From positions 55,052-119,051 of the forward strand of contig MPNE01000010.1 of the NCBI GenBank assembly GCA_002238865.1: 64,000 bases of DNA. Reading direction: 5' to 3'. This DNA comes from Gemmatimonadetes bacterium bin94 (lineage in GTDB: Bacteria > Gemmatimonadota > Gemmatimonadetes > Longimicrobiales > Gaopeijiaceae). Position 1 is the stretch's first letter. The number at the start of each line of letters is the position of its first letter. A program made the translations under genes and the position numbers. Shown here piece by piece: positions 52,874 to 61,881 of the stretch. A model generated the notes under the pieces. The model was not told the origin of the DNA. It saw nothing but the letters and a program-made list of their open reading frames with translations, and did not search any database.

Positions 52874-53845
52874 CTACTCTGGCACCGGCAGCGCCTTCAC
52901 CCGAGGTGCCAGGATGCGGTGAAGCGCCTCGACCCGTTTCAGCAGCCAGCGGTACTGGTCGGTACGCAGGTCCCGATCCCCGAAGTCTGTCGGAAGGCGC
53001 CAGTAAATCTTGCGTTGCTGGGCGCCGGTGGGATTGTACCATTCCATCTTGTCGCTGAACTCGTGCTCCTCTTCTACATCGTGCCGGCCGGCGTTGAGCA
53101 GATCGAAGTAGTGATCGGTGTCCTGCCCGGTGATGACGAGTTCTGCCCTCAGTTCGTGACCGCCGGTCTCGGACCGTGTGGAGACCACACCGTACAGGTA
53201 AAATCCAGCCCGGCCGACTCCGCTGAGTCCGAGCCAGTTCTGTGGCTTGGGCGAGTTGATCTTGGTCACGATCTTGCCCTTGCGGGCCACAAACTCCGCG
53301 AATCCCTTCCAGAAGTCGAGTTGCATCTGGAGCGTTGCCGTCAGGGCCGTCGGTTCGATTCGCTCCTTGGTCCAGTCGTTCGGCTTTGCCACGACGTTAA
53401 ACTTTGGAGCCGGTGCCGACTCTCCGATCTGCCACAGTTCGATTTCCAGGCCGAAGAACCGGGTCTCCGCCTCGGACACCTCGTTCAGCCAATCCAGCGC
53501 AGCCCGGTGCTGGTCCGTGAAGCTCTTCGCGATCCAGACAACCACTCGCGCGCCCAGATGGGCGGCATAGGTCAGCAACTTGCCGAGGTGATCGTGATCC
53601 GTGGACTCCAGCTGGTTTTCGACGACGACCTGGGTGCGGTCGTTGGAGTCGCGACAGAGGATGTCGGCCGAATACGGGCCCACGGCTTCCTCGCGCGCTA
53701 CGAACTCCAGCGGCATTCCCAGCGCGTCGCCGAGGATCGCGAGGTTCTTCTGGTCAGCGAGCCAAGGGGTGAAGTCGCTCTCCTCGTTTGGCCACACCTC
53801 GCGCAGGTCCACAGGCTCGAGACGGCCGAGATCGGTTGTCGCCAT
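52874..53845 (-). CDS. DUF4268-type PD-(D/E)XK protein
   Basis: 323 residues from ATG 53845. The N-terminal half carries a restriction-endonuclease-like core: AVGPYSADILC (Asp) and TQVVVENQLESTDHDHLGKL (Glu-x-Gln), followed by YAAHLGARVVVWIAKSF. The C-terminal half (about 165-310) is the DUF4268 domain, with FWKGFAEFVARKGKIV and HEFSDKMEWYNPTGAQQRKI. Such proteins are found near restriction systems and may be nucleases; no activity is established. It is flanked by two IS21-end-like repeats (A and B) in the same orientation, suggesting it was carried in or trapped by such elements. Confidence 0.82.
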   Translation of the reverse strand: MATTDLGRLEPVDLREVWPNEESDFTPWLADQKNLAILGDALGMPLEFVAREEAVGPYSADILCRDSNDRTQVVVENQLESTDHDHLGKLLTYAAHLGARVVVWIAKSFTDQHRAALDWLNEVSEAETRFFGLEIELWQIGESAPAPKFNVVAKPNDWTKERIEPTALTATLQMQLDFWKGFAEFVARKGKIVTKINSPKPQNWLGLSGVGRAGFYLYGVVSTRSETGGHELRAELVITGQDTDHYFDLLNAGRHDVEEEHEFSDKMEWYNPTGAQQRKIYWRLPTDFGDRDLRTDQYRWLLKRVEALHRILAPRVKALPVPE

Positions 53846-53977
53846 GTGCGTTGATTCCTTCCAAGTCTGGCTTCGCAGCGGAGAATGCCGGGATAGCGGT
53901 TCGGTGTTCCGTAGCACGGCCAAGCCAACATATCGTCGGTGTCCGCGGAACGGCAGTGGAGGACGTACCGCTGGGCT

Positions 53978-54060
53978 GCGCTTCCCCAAGGTGATCGGCG
54001 TGGTCCGGAATCGGCGACCGGCTTGTCGTAATCGGTGGTCGGCATCATCGGATTCGCGAC
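53978..54060 (+). repeat. IS21-end-like repeat, copy B
   Basis: Shares CCAAGGTGATCGGC, GGCTTGTCG and AATCGGTGGTCGGC with copies A and C, in the same order. It ends just before the stop codon of the leftward gene at 54064. Confidence 0.65.
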
Positions 54061-54063
54061 CCG

Positions 54064-55185
54064 TCATTGCAATCTTCCGCTCGACAAACGCACGTGGTCG
54101 GTTACGACGAAAGCAGCTTCGCCATCCTGCAAGATGGCTATGTAACCGTCCGCCTGATCGATGTACCCTGAAACGACCGTTAGGTAGTCGCCGACTGACA
54201 CCGACCGAATGACCTCTGAGTCATCTCTCGGATACAATCTGACGACCGAGTCCTCTCGGACTTCGACTTGCCCAATCGAATCGAGCCTGCTCCACGCATC
54301 CTGTTGTGTGTGACTTGCACCAATCCGCAGTACAGAGTCGACGACAAAGTCGATGCAGAATTCGGTATCTTCCTTGGATGGCTGGGAATTCGAGCTGCCC
54401 CCCCAAACGATCGACAGCGCACCTGTCATGGCAACTTGCACATTGGGAGTCAGATCCAGGAATCGCCGATATGCCATGATGTCCAAGTCATGACTGAGAA
54501 GATCCACGCTCTGATTGAGTTCTTCAAGATGCGATACTACCCAATCTGTGAACTCAGTCAACGAACGCCGCAGTCGGTGGTCGATGGAATGGAATGTGGA
54601 AGATAGTGGTCCCCAATATCGATGACTGCCCGGGCGCGCTCGATGTACCGACCTAGCGTTTAGGTAGATGTGAAATCCGACTGCCGCACATTCCATAGCC
54701 TTGCGATAATCACCGGCTGCGACAGCCTCTTGTGCCTTGCGTAACCGATTCTCTGTCCGTCGGTGGCCAATAGTGGAAATGAGAGATGCGCGGGCAAAAT
54801 CCAAACCGAGGGCGTCGCGGGCAATCTCGCTTAGGAATGCCCGCGCGCTCTCACGGAAGTGGGCAGCGTCCTCCTCGGAGACGGAAATACCGTGATGTTT
54901 GAAGGCGACCCGTGCCTTGTTCAGCCGGGAAAGGGCAGCTTTGTGATCCAAAACAGAACCGTATGAGTCACTCACCTTGTCTACCAGGATATCGAACGAG
55001 ACTTGGGGACCTACGTTGACCTTGCCTGTCTCGGCTAAAACACGAAGAAAAGCCTCAATGGAATCTTGGAATAGCGAGGTGGCAAGGCCTGACGCATACG
55101 GGCCAGGCCCTCGGAGTGCGACTACGCCAGAGCGAAAGAGGAAGCGGGGAAGAGACAACCTACGGATCAGCATTTCTTGGTCCAT
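54064..55185 (-). CDS. unknown protein with HEPN-like N-terminal region
   Basis: 373 residues from ATG 55185; TTG 55191 is an alternative nearer to GGAGGT. Residues about 30-135 are helical, with LSRLNKARVAFKHHGISVSE containing R-x4-H as in HEPN-type RNase domains. Helical segments continue to about 290. The C-terminal 70 residues are beta-rich (VRLYPRDDSEVIRSVSVGDY, LTVVSGYIDQADGYIAILQD), perhaps an SH3-like fold. No family is recognised. Base composition is lower in GC than neighbours, suggesting separate acquisition. Confidence 0.6.
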   Translation of the reverse strand: MDQEMLIRRLSLPRFLFRSGVVALRGPGPYASGLATSLFQDSIEAFLRVLAETGKVNVGPQVSFDILVDKVSDSYGSVLDHKAALSRLNKARVAFKHHGISVSEEDAAHFRESARAFLSEIARDALGLDFARASLISTIGHRRTENRLRKAQEAVAAGDYRKAMECAAVGFHIYLNARSVHRARPGSHRYWGPLSSTFHSIDHRLRRSLTEFTDWVVSHLEELNQSVDLLSHDLDIMAYRRFLDLTPNVQVAMTGALSIVWGGSSNSQPSKEDTEFCIDFVVDSVLRIGASHTQQDAWSRLDSIGQVEVREDSVVRLYPRDDSEVIRSVSVGDYLTVVSGYIDQADGYIAILQDGEAAFVVTDHVRLSSGRLQ

Positions 55186-55219
55186 GAGCAATTCGGTCCT
55201 ACCTCCCACGCTGTCTAGG

Positions 55220-56737
55220 TTAAAGAAAAAGCCTCATCCTCTGCTCCAGCAGCGGCCGACTCAGAATCCCCGTCATATTCAGCACCTCCAGATTGAACCG
55301 GCCGTCACCCCCCCGCCCCCACCATTCCTCCGCCGCCCAGCCCAGGTTCTCGGCGGCGATCACGGCCACGTTCGTGCCGGCGCAGTCGGCTGCGAGCTGC
55401 CAGACCCTGTCCATTGCGGAGTCGTCGGCGTCCGCCACAACGACCAGGAAGCAGGCGACCGGATCACGCGAGTCGCGGATATAGCGCTTGAACTGCCTCA
55501 GGTGGGAGGGCGGAAACGTGTAGGCCGTCTCCGTGCTCTTGTTGTCCCACATCAACACGTCCCCGGCTGCCTTCCGACGCCCGCCGAACCGGATGCATCC
55601 GTCGGGGTGCTCGCTGCCGGCCATCTCCATCAGCTTGAGGCCCAGCCTTGATTCGAAGAGAAATCGGGTCGCCGCCTCGAATCCGTGCTCGATATCGAGG
55701 TCTTTCGTGATGATCTGGTTCGCCAGCAGGTTTGCGCGGTCACGCTTGGCCAGCTCCGGCAAGTACGCGTAGAAGCGCTCGCCGCGGGAGGGTTCCGGGC
55801 CGACTTCCTTCGAGATCAGGTTGGCGAAGTAGCCTATGATTCGTCGGATTCGCTCCGCCTTGTTGCCGCTCACCGGGACACCCGGAAGCGAGGAGCACAG
55901 CGTGCGTAGCTCCTCACTGGACAGGATGCCCAGCACGCGGCTGGGACTCAGGCCGGAGGAGATCACTCGGCTCTTGAGTTCCGACTTCGTGCCCGAAGAG
56001 GGAAGCTTCTTCTTGACCAGCGTCTGCTTCAGCTGGGTGACCGTAAGGGCGTCGAGGAGCAGGCTCCACGCATGCAGCCCGAGTTCCAGACCGAGGGCGT
56101 CCATCACGGAGGCCCGGATTTCGTCCGGAATCACGTAAGGAGCACCGTCGGCCTTGTTGCAGTGGAAGACGATGCCTCCCCACTGAAGCTTGTTCAGCAC
56201 GTCGCGGCACTCGCTCGGCGTGTGCAGGACGTTGCCTCGCTGTGGGAAGTGTTCGAGCTGGGCGAGCACAATGCGGAAGACGGCTTCCGATAGTCCGAGG
56301 CTATCGCGGAGGGTACGCAGCAGGTTCAGCTCGCGGAACGTGATCAGCTTGTCGGCCAGGGCCGCCTTGAGCACGTCCTTCAGGATTTCGATGCGGTCAG
56401 GATCCTCATAGCGCAGGCTGTCCTCCGCTGCGGCGGCATCGAGCACGTCCTGCTCCAGGCTCGTCAGGCTCGCGACGATATCCTGCTCCGATGCCGACCA
56501 GTCGGGACGGTTCACGAACGCCTCCAGCATCAGTATCTGCCGGATCTGGTCTTTGAACGGACCGTCGAACTGTAGAACGGTGGTGATTCGTTTCCTGTCG
56601 GTGAGTTCCTCGACATTTCGCAGAATGATGTCCCGGGCCTGTGTCTCGTCTGGCTTCGGGAAATCCTTCGTGAAGCTGTCCACAATGCGTTGCAGCGGCA
56701 GCTTCGACATCTGCTTGATCGCATCTGCGACCTTCAT
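55220..56737 (-). CDS. TerB-like/SAP domain protein with C-terminal nuclease-like domain
   Basis: 505 residues from ATG 56737 with GGAG seven bases upstream. Residues about 110-160 (ILKDVLKAALADKLITFREL, NLLRTLRDSLGLSE) resemble a TerB-like helical domain. A SAP DNA-binding motif lies near 235-275 (LTVTQLKQTLVKKKLPSSGT, KSELKSRVISSGLS). The last 150 residues look like a PD-(D/E)XK nuclease: AAGDVLMWDNKSTETAY (Asp ... Asp-x-Lys) and VACFLVVVADADDSAMDRVW. A DNA-binding endonuclease is likely; its role in defence is inferred from context. Confidence 0.72.
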   Translation of the reverse strand: MKVADAIKQMSKLPLQRIVDSFTKDFPKPDETQARDIILRNVEELTDRKRITTVLQFDGPFKDQIRQILMLEAFVNRPDWSASEQDIVASLTSLEQDVLDAAAAEDSLRYEDPDRIEILKDVLKAALADKLITFRELNLLRTLRDSLGLSEAVFRIVLAQLEHFPQRGNVLHTPSECRDVLNKLQWGGIVFHCNKADGAPYVIPDEIRASVMDALGLELGLHAWSLLLDALTVTQLKQTLVKKKLPSSGTKSELKSRVISSGLSPSRVLGILSSEELRTLCSSLPGVPVSGNKAERIRRIIGYFANLISKEVGPEPSRGERFYAYLPELAKRDRANLLANQIITKDLDIEHGFEAATRFLFESRLGLKLMEMAGSEHPDGCIRFGGRRKAAGDVLMWDNKSTETAYTFPPSHLRQFKRYIRDSRDPVACFLVVVADADDSAMDRVWQLAADCAGTNVAVIAAENLGWAAEEWWGRGGDGRFNLEVLNMTGILSRPLLEQRMRLFL

Positions 56738-57250
56738 GGGGGGTCTCCGTCGGGGTGGGGTAGGTGGTGTGGCACGGGCCTGGCCGATGGGTCTGACCAA
56801 TCAGGATTACGGGCCGTCGGGATGAGGGTCAAGGACGGGCGGGATGCTGAGATGGGAGCGGAGCGGGTTCAGCGCCGGTCCTTGGCCAGCTGCAGCGGGA
56901 TCACAGTGTCAACTACGCTTTCCATAATGTCATGTATGGTTGTCATTTCCGGGATCTTCCGCTGCTGCGCGCCAGTGGGGTTAAGACGCCAGTGGACTGT
57001 CGCACGGCACGACTTGCGCGGTAGTCGGGCAGCTCGGATGGCGTAGCGGCAGGCTGTCCCATGGCGCGGATACCCGACATTTGGCCTTGGCCCGAGCGGT
57101 ATCCGTCACATTGGCCGCCAACCCTCCCAACTCCCGCCTGACGACCTTCTTGCTCCAAGTGGCCAGGACCGCGATCGTCTTCACGCTCGTGGCGTCGCGA
57201 CACCAGATTCAGATCTTGATTGTCGCTGGACACGAAAGGGTCTGGTGAAC
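56738..57250. other. 513-bp intergenic region between divergent genes
   Basis: No convincing gene. It contains GATTACGGGCCGTCGG near 56804-56819, similar to a motif upstream of the hsdM remnant, and copy 3 of the dispersed ATGTCATGT element at 56921-56952. Promoters for both divergent genes are expected here. Confidence 0.5.
56921..56952. repeat. dispersed regulatory-like element, copy 3
   Basis: TCCATAATGTCATGTATGG followed by TTGTCATTTCCGG; matches copies at 47309-47343 and 52811-52842. It lies 184 bp upstream of the leftward start at 56737. Confidence 0.7.
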
Positions 57251-58588
57251 ATGCGTCTCACTTGGCGAAAAAGACAGTCGGAGAGCTTTGCCAACAGCAC
57301 TGCTCTCGTGGTAATAGAGCTTCCAGCAGATGAACTGCTCGTCGAGGAGCCAGCCAGCGACGAACTCCAGGAAGAGCCCCGTCGCGTGACAGGCCTGTTG
57401 GCGCGGTCCAGGCGCTTGGCCCGCAGGCTCAATCCGGCCGCGCCGGCCAGGATAGCGTTGGGCAAGTCTGGCCGGGCAGCCAAGTCGGTAGTGGTCAAGC
57501 TTCGCCTGCGCAGGTTGGCTACAGCCATCCGGGAGTTCCGCAGAATCGGCTCGGCCGACCTTGCCCGGCTAGCACATGGCGTCGGCCGTGGAGCGAAGGG
57601 CGTGGGCGGTCGGATTGGCCGCATCTCACCGCGGGACGCGCGTAGCGTTCGAGCGGTCACCAGCATGCTTCGAAGTTTGGTCCGGAACATTAGTCCGAGC
57701 GTCGCTACCCATGTGGCCCGTGAAATGACTCAGTTGGCTCGGACGACGATTGCCAAGCTTGATCCGCGTCGGGTCGAGGATGCCGTTCGCCGATTTGTGG
57801 AAACAATCGACGTGGACGGCAAGGGAAAGACGGACAAGCCGTCTGGAGGTAAGAGGTCCGATCGGATGGCCAGGGCCGCCGTCAACAAGATCGGCCCTGA
57901 GAGAGCCGAGACGATTGCCGCCGAGGCAACAAGAGCTCTCCGGCGCCTCGTGGATCGGTTGGACCCGGAGCAGGTTGGCGATGTGATCAGGGAACTCGTG
58001 GAGGCTGCCAGGTCCGCGAACGACAAGAAGGATCGCATTCGAGTGGTTGGGTTCCTCGCGTCACTAGTGGGCGAGGTGGGGCGGGCTCTCAAGAGTGTCG
58101 CCAAAGATGTCGAGTTTCGAGATGTGGTCGTGGTGGTACTCGTCGTGCTGACCACCGCTCCCGAACTGCTGATTGCTGCGGGCGTGAGCGTCGCTGCGAT
58201 CCGGGTGCTCACGACGCTATTCACAATCTTCGTTCAGGCGTTGCCGGACCGGAGATCACCCCTCTCTGCCAACACCCGCGAGACACGAGAGGATCGGGCC
58301 GCTCGTGAACGCGCTGATCGTCGACGTCCCAACTTCAACTTCAAGGAGATGGGGATTGAGCCGGGAACAGAGCTGCGGTTTAGGGATGACGAGACAGTGA
58401 CCGTCGAAGTGGTCGACGAGAAACGCGTTCGAATGGGCGACGAGGAGTTATCCATGACGGAAGCGACGAGACGCGCACGTGAGATCGACTACGCGGTCCC
58501 ACCGATGCCCCACTGGAGGACCCCGGACGGGCAACTGCTTGGCGACATCTACAACGCGACCTACTCGCCTACAGGTACGGGGCAATAG
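57251..58588 (+). CDS. membrane protein with C-terminal RAMA-like domain
   Basis: 445 residues from ATG 57251; GTG 57245 is an alternative. Most of the first 280 residues are basic and helical, with imperfect repeats of the form D-P-x-x-V-x-D-x-V/I-R (LDPRRVEDAVRRFVETID; LDPEQVGDVIRELVEAAR). Two hydrophobic helices follow at about 295-335 (VVVVVLVVLTTAPELLIAAG). The last 85 residues (NFNFKEMGIEPGTELRFRDD, VRMGDEELSMTEATRRAREI, then PHWRTPDGQLLGDIYN) resemble the RAMA domain associated with restriction enzymes and adenine methylases. The assembly is unusual and function unknown. Confidence 0.6.
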   Translation: MRLTWRKRQSESFANSTALVVIELPADELLVEEPASDELQEEPRRVTGLLARSRRLARRLNPAAPARIALGKSGRAAKSVVVKLRLRRLATAIREFRRIGSADLARLAHGVGRGAKGVGGRIGRISPRDARSVRAVTSMLRSLVRNISPSVATHVAREMTQLARTTIAKLDPRRVEDAVRRFVETIDVDGKGKTDKPSGGKRSDRMARAAVNKIGPERAETIAAEATRALRRLVDRLDPEQVGDVIRELVEAARSANDKKDRIRVVGFLASLVGEVGRALKSVAKDVEFRDVVVVVLVVLTTAPELLIAAGVSVAAIRVLTTLFTIFVQALPDRRSPLSANTRETREDRAARERADRRRPNFNFKEMGIEPGTELRFRDDETVTVEVVDEKRVRMGDEELSMTEATRRAREIDYAVPPMPHWRTPDGQLLGDIYNATYSPTGTGQ

Positions 58589-58641
58589 CGCCGCGTCCCG
58601 TCCGATCACCGGTCTCCGGCCGGAATGGGAGCAAGAGAACG

Positions 58642-59691
58642 ATGACCGAAGAATTGCGACTCTGGTCGATTGGTGAATCGGGGGACGTTGAGCCGCTGAA
58701 ACCGCTCCAGCAAATACCCACCGAGCTGGAGCTCGAGGAGCTCTTGGTGCGGCATCCCGACATGCTGGAACCCGGCCTCAAGCTGGTGGGGCGACAGACA
58801 CCCACCCAGGCGGGCTGGCTTGATCTGCTCGCGGTTGACAAAGATGGCCGTCTGGTGGTCTACGAACTCAAGCGTGGCTCGCTTGTTAAAGAAGCCGTAA
58901 CCCAGGTCCTGGCCTACGCTTCGGACCTGGACGCCATGACCACTACCCAGTTGGCGGCGCACATCGCTGACCGTTCGGGAAACTATGGAATCGAAGGAAT
59001 CGACGACTTCGACCATTGGTACGGCCACAACTTCGGCGGTGACGACCTGTCGCATCTCCTGCCGCCGCGCATGGTGTTGGTCGGATTGGGCGTGGATCCC
59101 GCTGCCGAACGGATAGCGAGGTTCATTTCCGGCGGGCCGGTGGACATCTCCGTGATTACGTTCCATGGATTCGCACGTGATGGCGAGCGACTCCTGGCGC
59201 GACAACTGGAAGTGGAACCGGGAACGAAGCCAAAGCGCCAACGTCGTACCGTGTCGACCGCCGAGAGACGTGCAGCCCTACGGGAATACCTGGCCACTGA
59301 GGAATACGAGGCCATGTTCGATCAGGTCCATGCCGACATCAAAGGTCACCTGCCGAAGCAAGGTTGTTGGGAGCAGCCGGGTAGCACGGGCATCGGTTTT
59401 CAGCTCACAGAGCCTGACGACTCAACCGCGTGGAAAACCTACTTCGGTGTCTACGCCGGGTATCTCGGACCCGGCACGTACAGCGTTAGCATCCTGCCAC
59501 AGGCGATCCATTGGGGTGGGGACGCCTTCGAAGGACTTGGTGAAAGTGTCGCTCTTCGGGACTGGCCACACGGAGGATACGTCCTTTCCTTCAAGTCGAG
59601 CGACGAGTGGGATGGCCTTCGACCCGCAGTGCTTGAGTTCGTCAACGCCGTGATGAGGAATCGCTCGGCCTCGGGGGAGGTTGGAACCTGA
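58642..59691 (+). CDS. NucS/DUF91-like PD-(D/E)XK nuclease
   Basis: 349 residues; GGGAG lies upstream of ATG. Residues about 28-105 contain ELEELLVRHPDMLEPGLKLV and the active-site strands WLDLLAVDKDGRLVVYELKR (Asp ... Glu-x-Lys), then KEAVTQVLAYASDLDAMTTT. This is the nuclease core seen in NucS/DUF91 proteins. The remaining 240 residues include an RRRQ-type basic linker and a C-terminal domain (YFGVYAGYLGPGTYSVSIL) I do not recognise. It starts a run of three rightward genes. Confidence 0.82.
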   Translation: MTEELRLWSIGESGDVEPLKPLQQIPTELELEELLVRHPDMLEPGLKLVGRQTPTQAGWLDLLAVDKDGRLVVYELKRGSLVKEAVTQVLAYASDLDAMTTTQLAAHIADRSGNYGIEGIDDFDHWYGHNFGGDDLSHLLPPRMVLVGLGVDPAAERIARFISGGPVDISVITFHGFARDGERLLARQLEVEPGTKPKRQRRTVSTAERRAALREYLATEEYEAMFDQVHADIKGHLPKQGCWEQPGSTGIGFQLTEPDDSTAWKTYFGVYAGYLGPGTYSVSILPQAIHWGGDAFEGLGESVALRDWPHGGYVLSFKSSDEWDGLRPAVLEFVNAVMRNRSASGEVGT

Positions 59692-59838
59692 ATCGGGGCC
59701 TTGGTGCCGGACGCGGCCACCTCCGCTGTCTCGCCCGGATCGGTCGACGAGGTTCTATCGCTTACACTGAGACGCCGAAAAGGCGAACGAGCAGAACTTG
59801 GACCATGCGGTCCCGATCCCGCCGTACCCCCTGAAACC

Positions 59839-60546
59839 ATGCCGATCGATCAAGTCACCTCCTGGAAAGCCCAGATTCGTACCATGGAAGACGAATGGGC
59901 AGCGATCGCCGAGCGCCAAACGAGGGCACTCCTGGCCGACTGGGATCAGGCCATGTCCGAGATGCGTCGCCAGCACGACGGTCTGGTTTCGGACGGGCTG
60001 TGGGTGAGTGGACCGTCCGACTTCCTCGATATCATCGGTCTCGCTCGCGACGAAAACACTCATTCCCGCATGCTCGAGTGGCTCTTGAGGCCGACCGCAC
60101 GCCACGGCCTCGGATGCGGGCTTGTCGGGCGCCTGGTGGAACACTGCACAGGTGAGCCGGCGTCCGCGCCGGTGGCAGTCGGGAAGGTGGCGTTCTCTGC
60201 GTGGCGCAATGGCAGAGAGGCCGACCTCGTGGTGTGGGGCCGGAACTTCACGCTCATCATCGAGAACAAGGTCGACGCGCCTGAGCAACCCGACCAGTGC
60301 GACGATCTGTACGAGAACTTCAAGAACGAGATCGAGCCGCTGTTCCTCTTCCTGACCCCGGACGGCAACCGGCCCTCCACGGCGACTACACCGGAAGCGC
60401 AGCGCGCGTTCAGGACTCTCTCGTGGCCCGAGGTACGCGCCATGTTGGAGGCGGCGTTGAAGGAGTCACGGCCCGCGACCGCCGCTGCCGACGCGGTCGA
60501 TGTCGTCGGAAACTACCTACGCACGCTCAAGGAGCAGTTCGGATGA
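59839..60546 (+). CDS. PD-(D/E)XK nuclease superfamily protein (PDDEXK_4 type)
   Basis: 235 residues from ATG 59839; the open frame extends upstream to 59701 but that part is not protein-like, and ATG 59884 is another option. Core motifs: FLDIIGLARDENTHSRMLEW, GREADLVVWGRNFTLIIENK (Asp ... Glu-x-Lys) and APEQPDQCDDLYENF. Such proteins are found in defence islands and may be anti-phage nucleases. The stop overlaps the next start (ATGA), so the two products are probably partners. Confidence 0.82.
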   Translation: MPIDQVTSWKAQIRTMEDEWAAIAERQTRALLADWDQAMSEMRRQHDGLVSDGLWVSGPSDFLDIIGLARDENTHSRMLEWLLRPTARHGLGCGLVGRLVEHCTGEPASAPVAVGKVAFSAWRNGREADLVVWGRNFTLIIENKVDAPEQPDQCDDLYENFKNEIEPLFLFLTPDGNRPSTATTPEAQRAFRTLSWPEVRAMLEAALKESRPATAAADAVDVVGNYLRTLKEQFG

Positions 60547-61091
60547 ATCGGATCGAAAACGAACAGATCAAGTTCTACTTCGAGCACGAGGAGCGGATCA
60601 GGGAGTGGGCTGCCCTGGAGACCGAAGCCAGCAAGTTCGTGGACCGATTCTATCGCAGTCTCAAGGGCGATCTCGACGGGGCTATCACGGACGGGAGGAT
60701 CGCCGACAGCGATGTCGAGTCGTTTCTCGTTGGAGGGAACTGGCCGGGAGTGTGTCTGCGGAGACGGGCTTGGCCCGAAGGCGACGATGGCGTGTATGTG
60801 AAGATGGAATGGAACCGCAAGAAGGGTTTCCCTCCCAATGGGCAAGTGGGCTGCGGAGTTGTGACGAGCGTAAAGCAATACAAGCGTCCCTTCACCAAGG
60901 AGGCACGTCCCGATTACCCGCATGCCTCGCAGGAATGGCCAGCCTACAGGTACCTGGATCCTCCAGCGGACAGGTTCTGGGAGGGCGACAACCTCAGGGA
61001 GTACCGTACTTACCTGGTGGAAGCCATTCTCAAGGCGTGGAAGGACCTGGCCCCCATCGTGGACGAAGCCATTGGTCAGCGGTCCAGCTGA
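60543..61091 (+). CDS. unknown protein coupled to the upstream nuclease
   Basis: 182 residues from ATG 60543, overlapping the nuclease stop by four bases. The sequence begins with a charged helix (ENEQIKFYFEHEERIREWAA) and continues as a mixed fold with FLVGGNWPGVCLRRRAWP, VYVKMEWNRKKGFPPNG and AYRYLDPPADRFWEGDNLRE. No family is recognised. Translational coupling suggests a dedicated partner, regulator or inhibitor of the PD-(D/E)XK protein. Confidence 0.7.
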   Translation: MNRIENEQIKFYFEHEERIREWAALETEASKFVDRFYRSLKGDLDGAITDGRIADSDVESFLVGGNWPGVCLRRRAWPEGDDGVYVKMEWNRKKGFPPNGQVGCGVVTSVKQYKRPFTKEARPDYPHASQEWPAYRYLDPPADRFWEGDNLREYRTYLVEAILKAWKDLAPIVDEAIGQRSS

Positions 61092-61330
61092 TCGGCACGC
61101 CGATCTCGGCCATCGCGGCCGAACCAGACGAGAGGAGCCGCAGGCCGTGACCCGCGGGCACCTGGTTGGTTTCGACGGATCCGCTTCACGGCACTGTAGA
61201 TCTGCTCCGCGAAACTCCTGGCCATTCTCCGTGTACCGTCTTTCATGGGGAGACCCCGAGCACGTTGGCTACGGAGTACACCATGGACGGCTAGGGCGCG
61301 AGGAAGCTGGACTCTCTTCAGGAGGCGTTC

Positions 61331-61813
61331 ATGAACTTGATTCTCAGAAGGTCCGCGATCCTGGCGTTGGCCGTCCTCGCGGCCGCGTGTGGAGACGACT
61401 GTGCCTACGACTCGGGCCTGTTCGGCGAGTCCATGACGCCACCTCCGCCCGCGCTGGATGGCAAATGGGAGGGGCGGGAAGCGCCGTTCACCACGAAGGA
61501 TACCTACCCGTGGTGGCAGTTCGATGTGGAGCATGATGGAAGCAGCGGCACCTTCGTGACCGATCGCTCTTTCCACCAAGGTCCCCACGGGGACACGATA
61601 CGAGGGAGGTTTCGTGGGTCTCACTGCTTTCGCCGGGATGAAGTCGATTGGCAGTTCGAGCTTCGGTACGATGCATACACGACGCAGTGCACTTTCAGCG
61701 GCAAGGTGTCGGGCGGCGACCGAATCGACGGATTGCTCGGCTGCGCGTTCGCCGATTCCGGCGGAAAGTACTGGAAGGCGCTGTACCTCATCCACGAGCG
61801 TGCGCGGAACTGA
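61331..61813 (+). CDS. small lipoprotein of unknown function
   Basis: 160 residues, ATG with AGGAGG six bases upstream. The N-terminus LILRRSAILALAVLAAACGD has a clear lipobox (LAAAC). After processing about 140 residues remain, with GKWEGREAPFTTKDTYPWWQ and GTFVTDRSFHQGPHGDTIRG forming beta-type segments and four further cysteines (CAYD, HCFRR, QCTFSG, GCAFAD). No family is recognised. It follows 239 bp without a gene and looks like a core-type surface protein within the island. Confidence 0.75.
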   Translation: MNLILRRSAILALAVLAAACGDDCAYDSGLFGESMTPPPPALDGKWEGREAPFTTKDTYPWWQFDVEHDGSSGTFVTDRSFHQGPHGDTIRGRFRGSHCFRRDEVDWQFELRYDAYTTQCTFSGKVSGGDRIDGLLGCAFADSGGKYWKALYLIHERARN

Positions 61814-61881
61814 ACCTTGGTGCCGAACTCGACGCGGGAACGATTTCGACAACCCGTTGGCTCATTCACCTCGGACCATCG

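Noticed and set aside
52775..53854. 359-codon rightward frame opposite the DUF4268 gene
   Set aside because: Antisense shadow; the leftward gene has recognised nuclease-like and DUF4268 segments.
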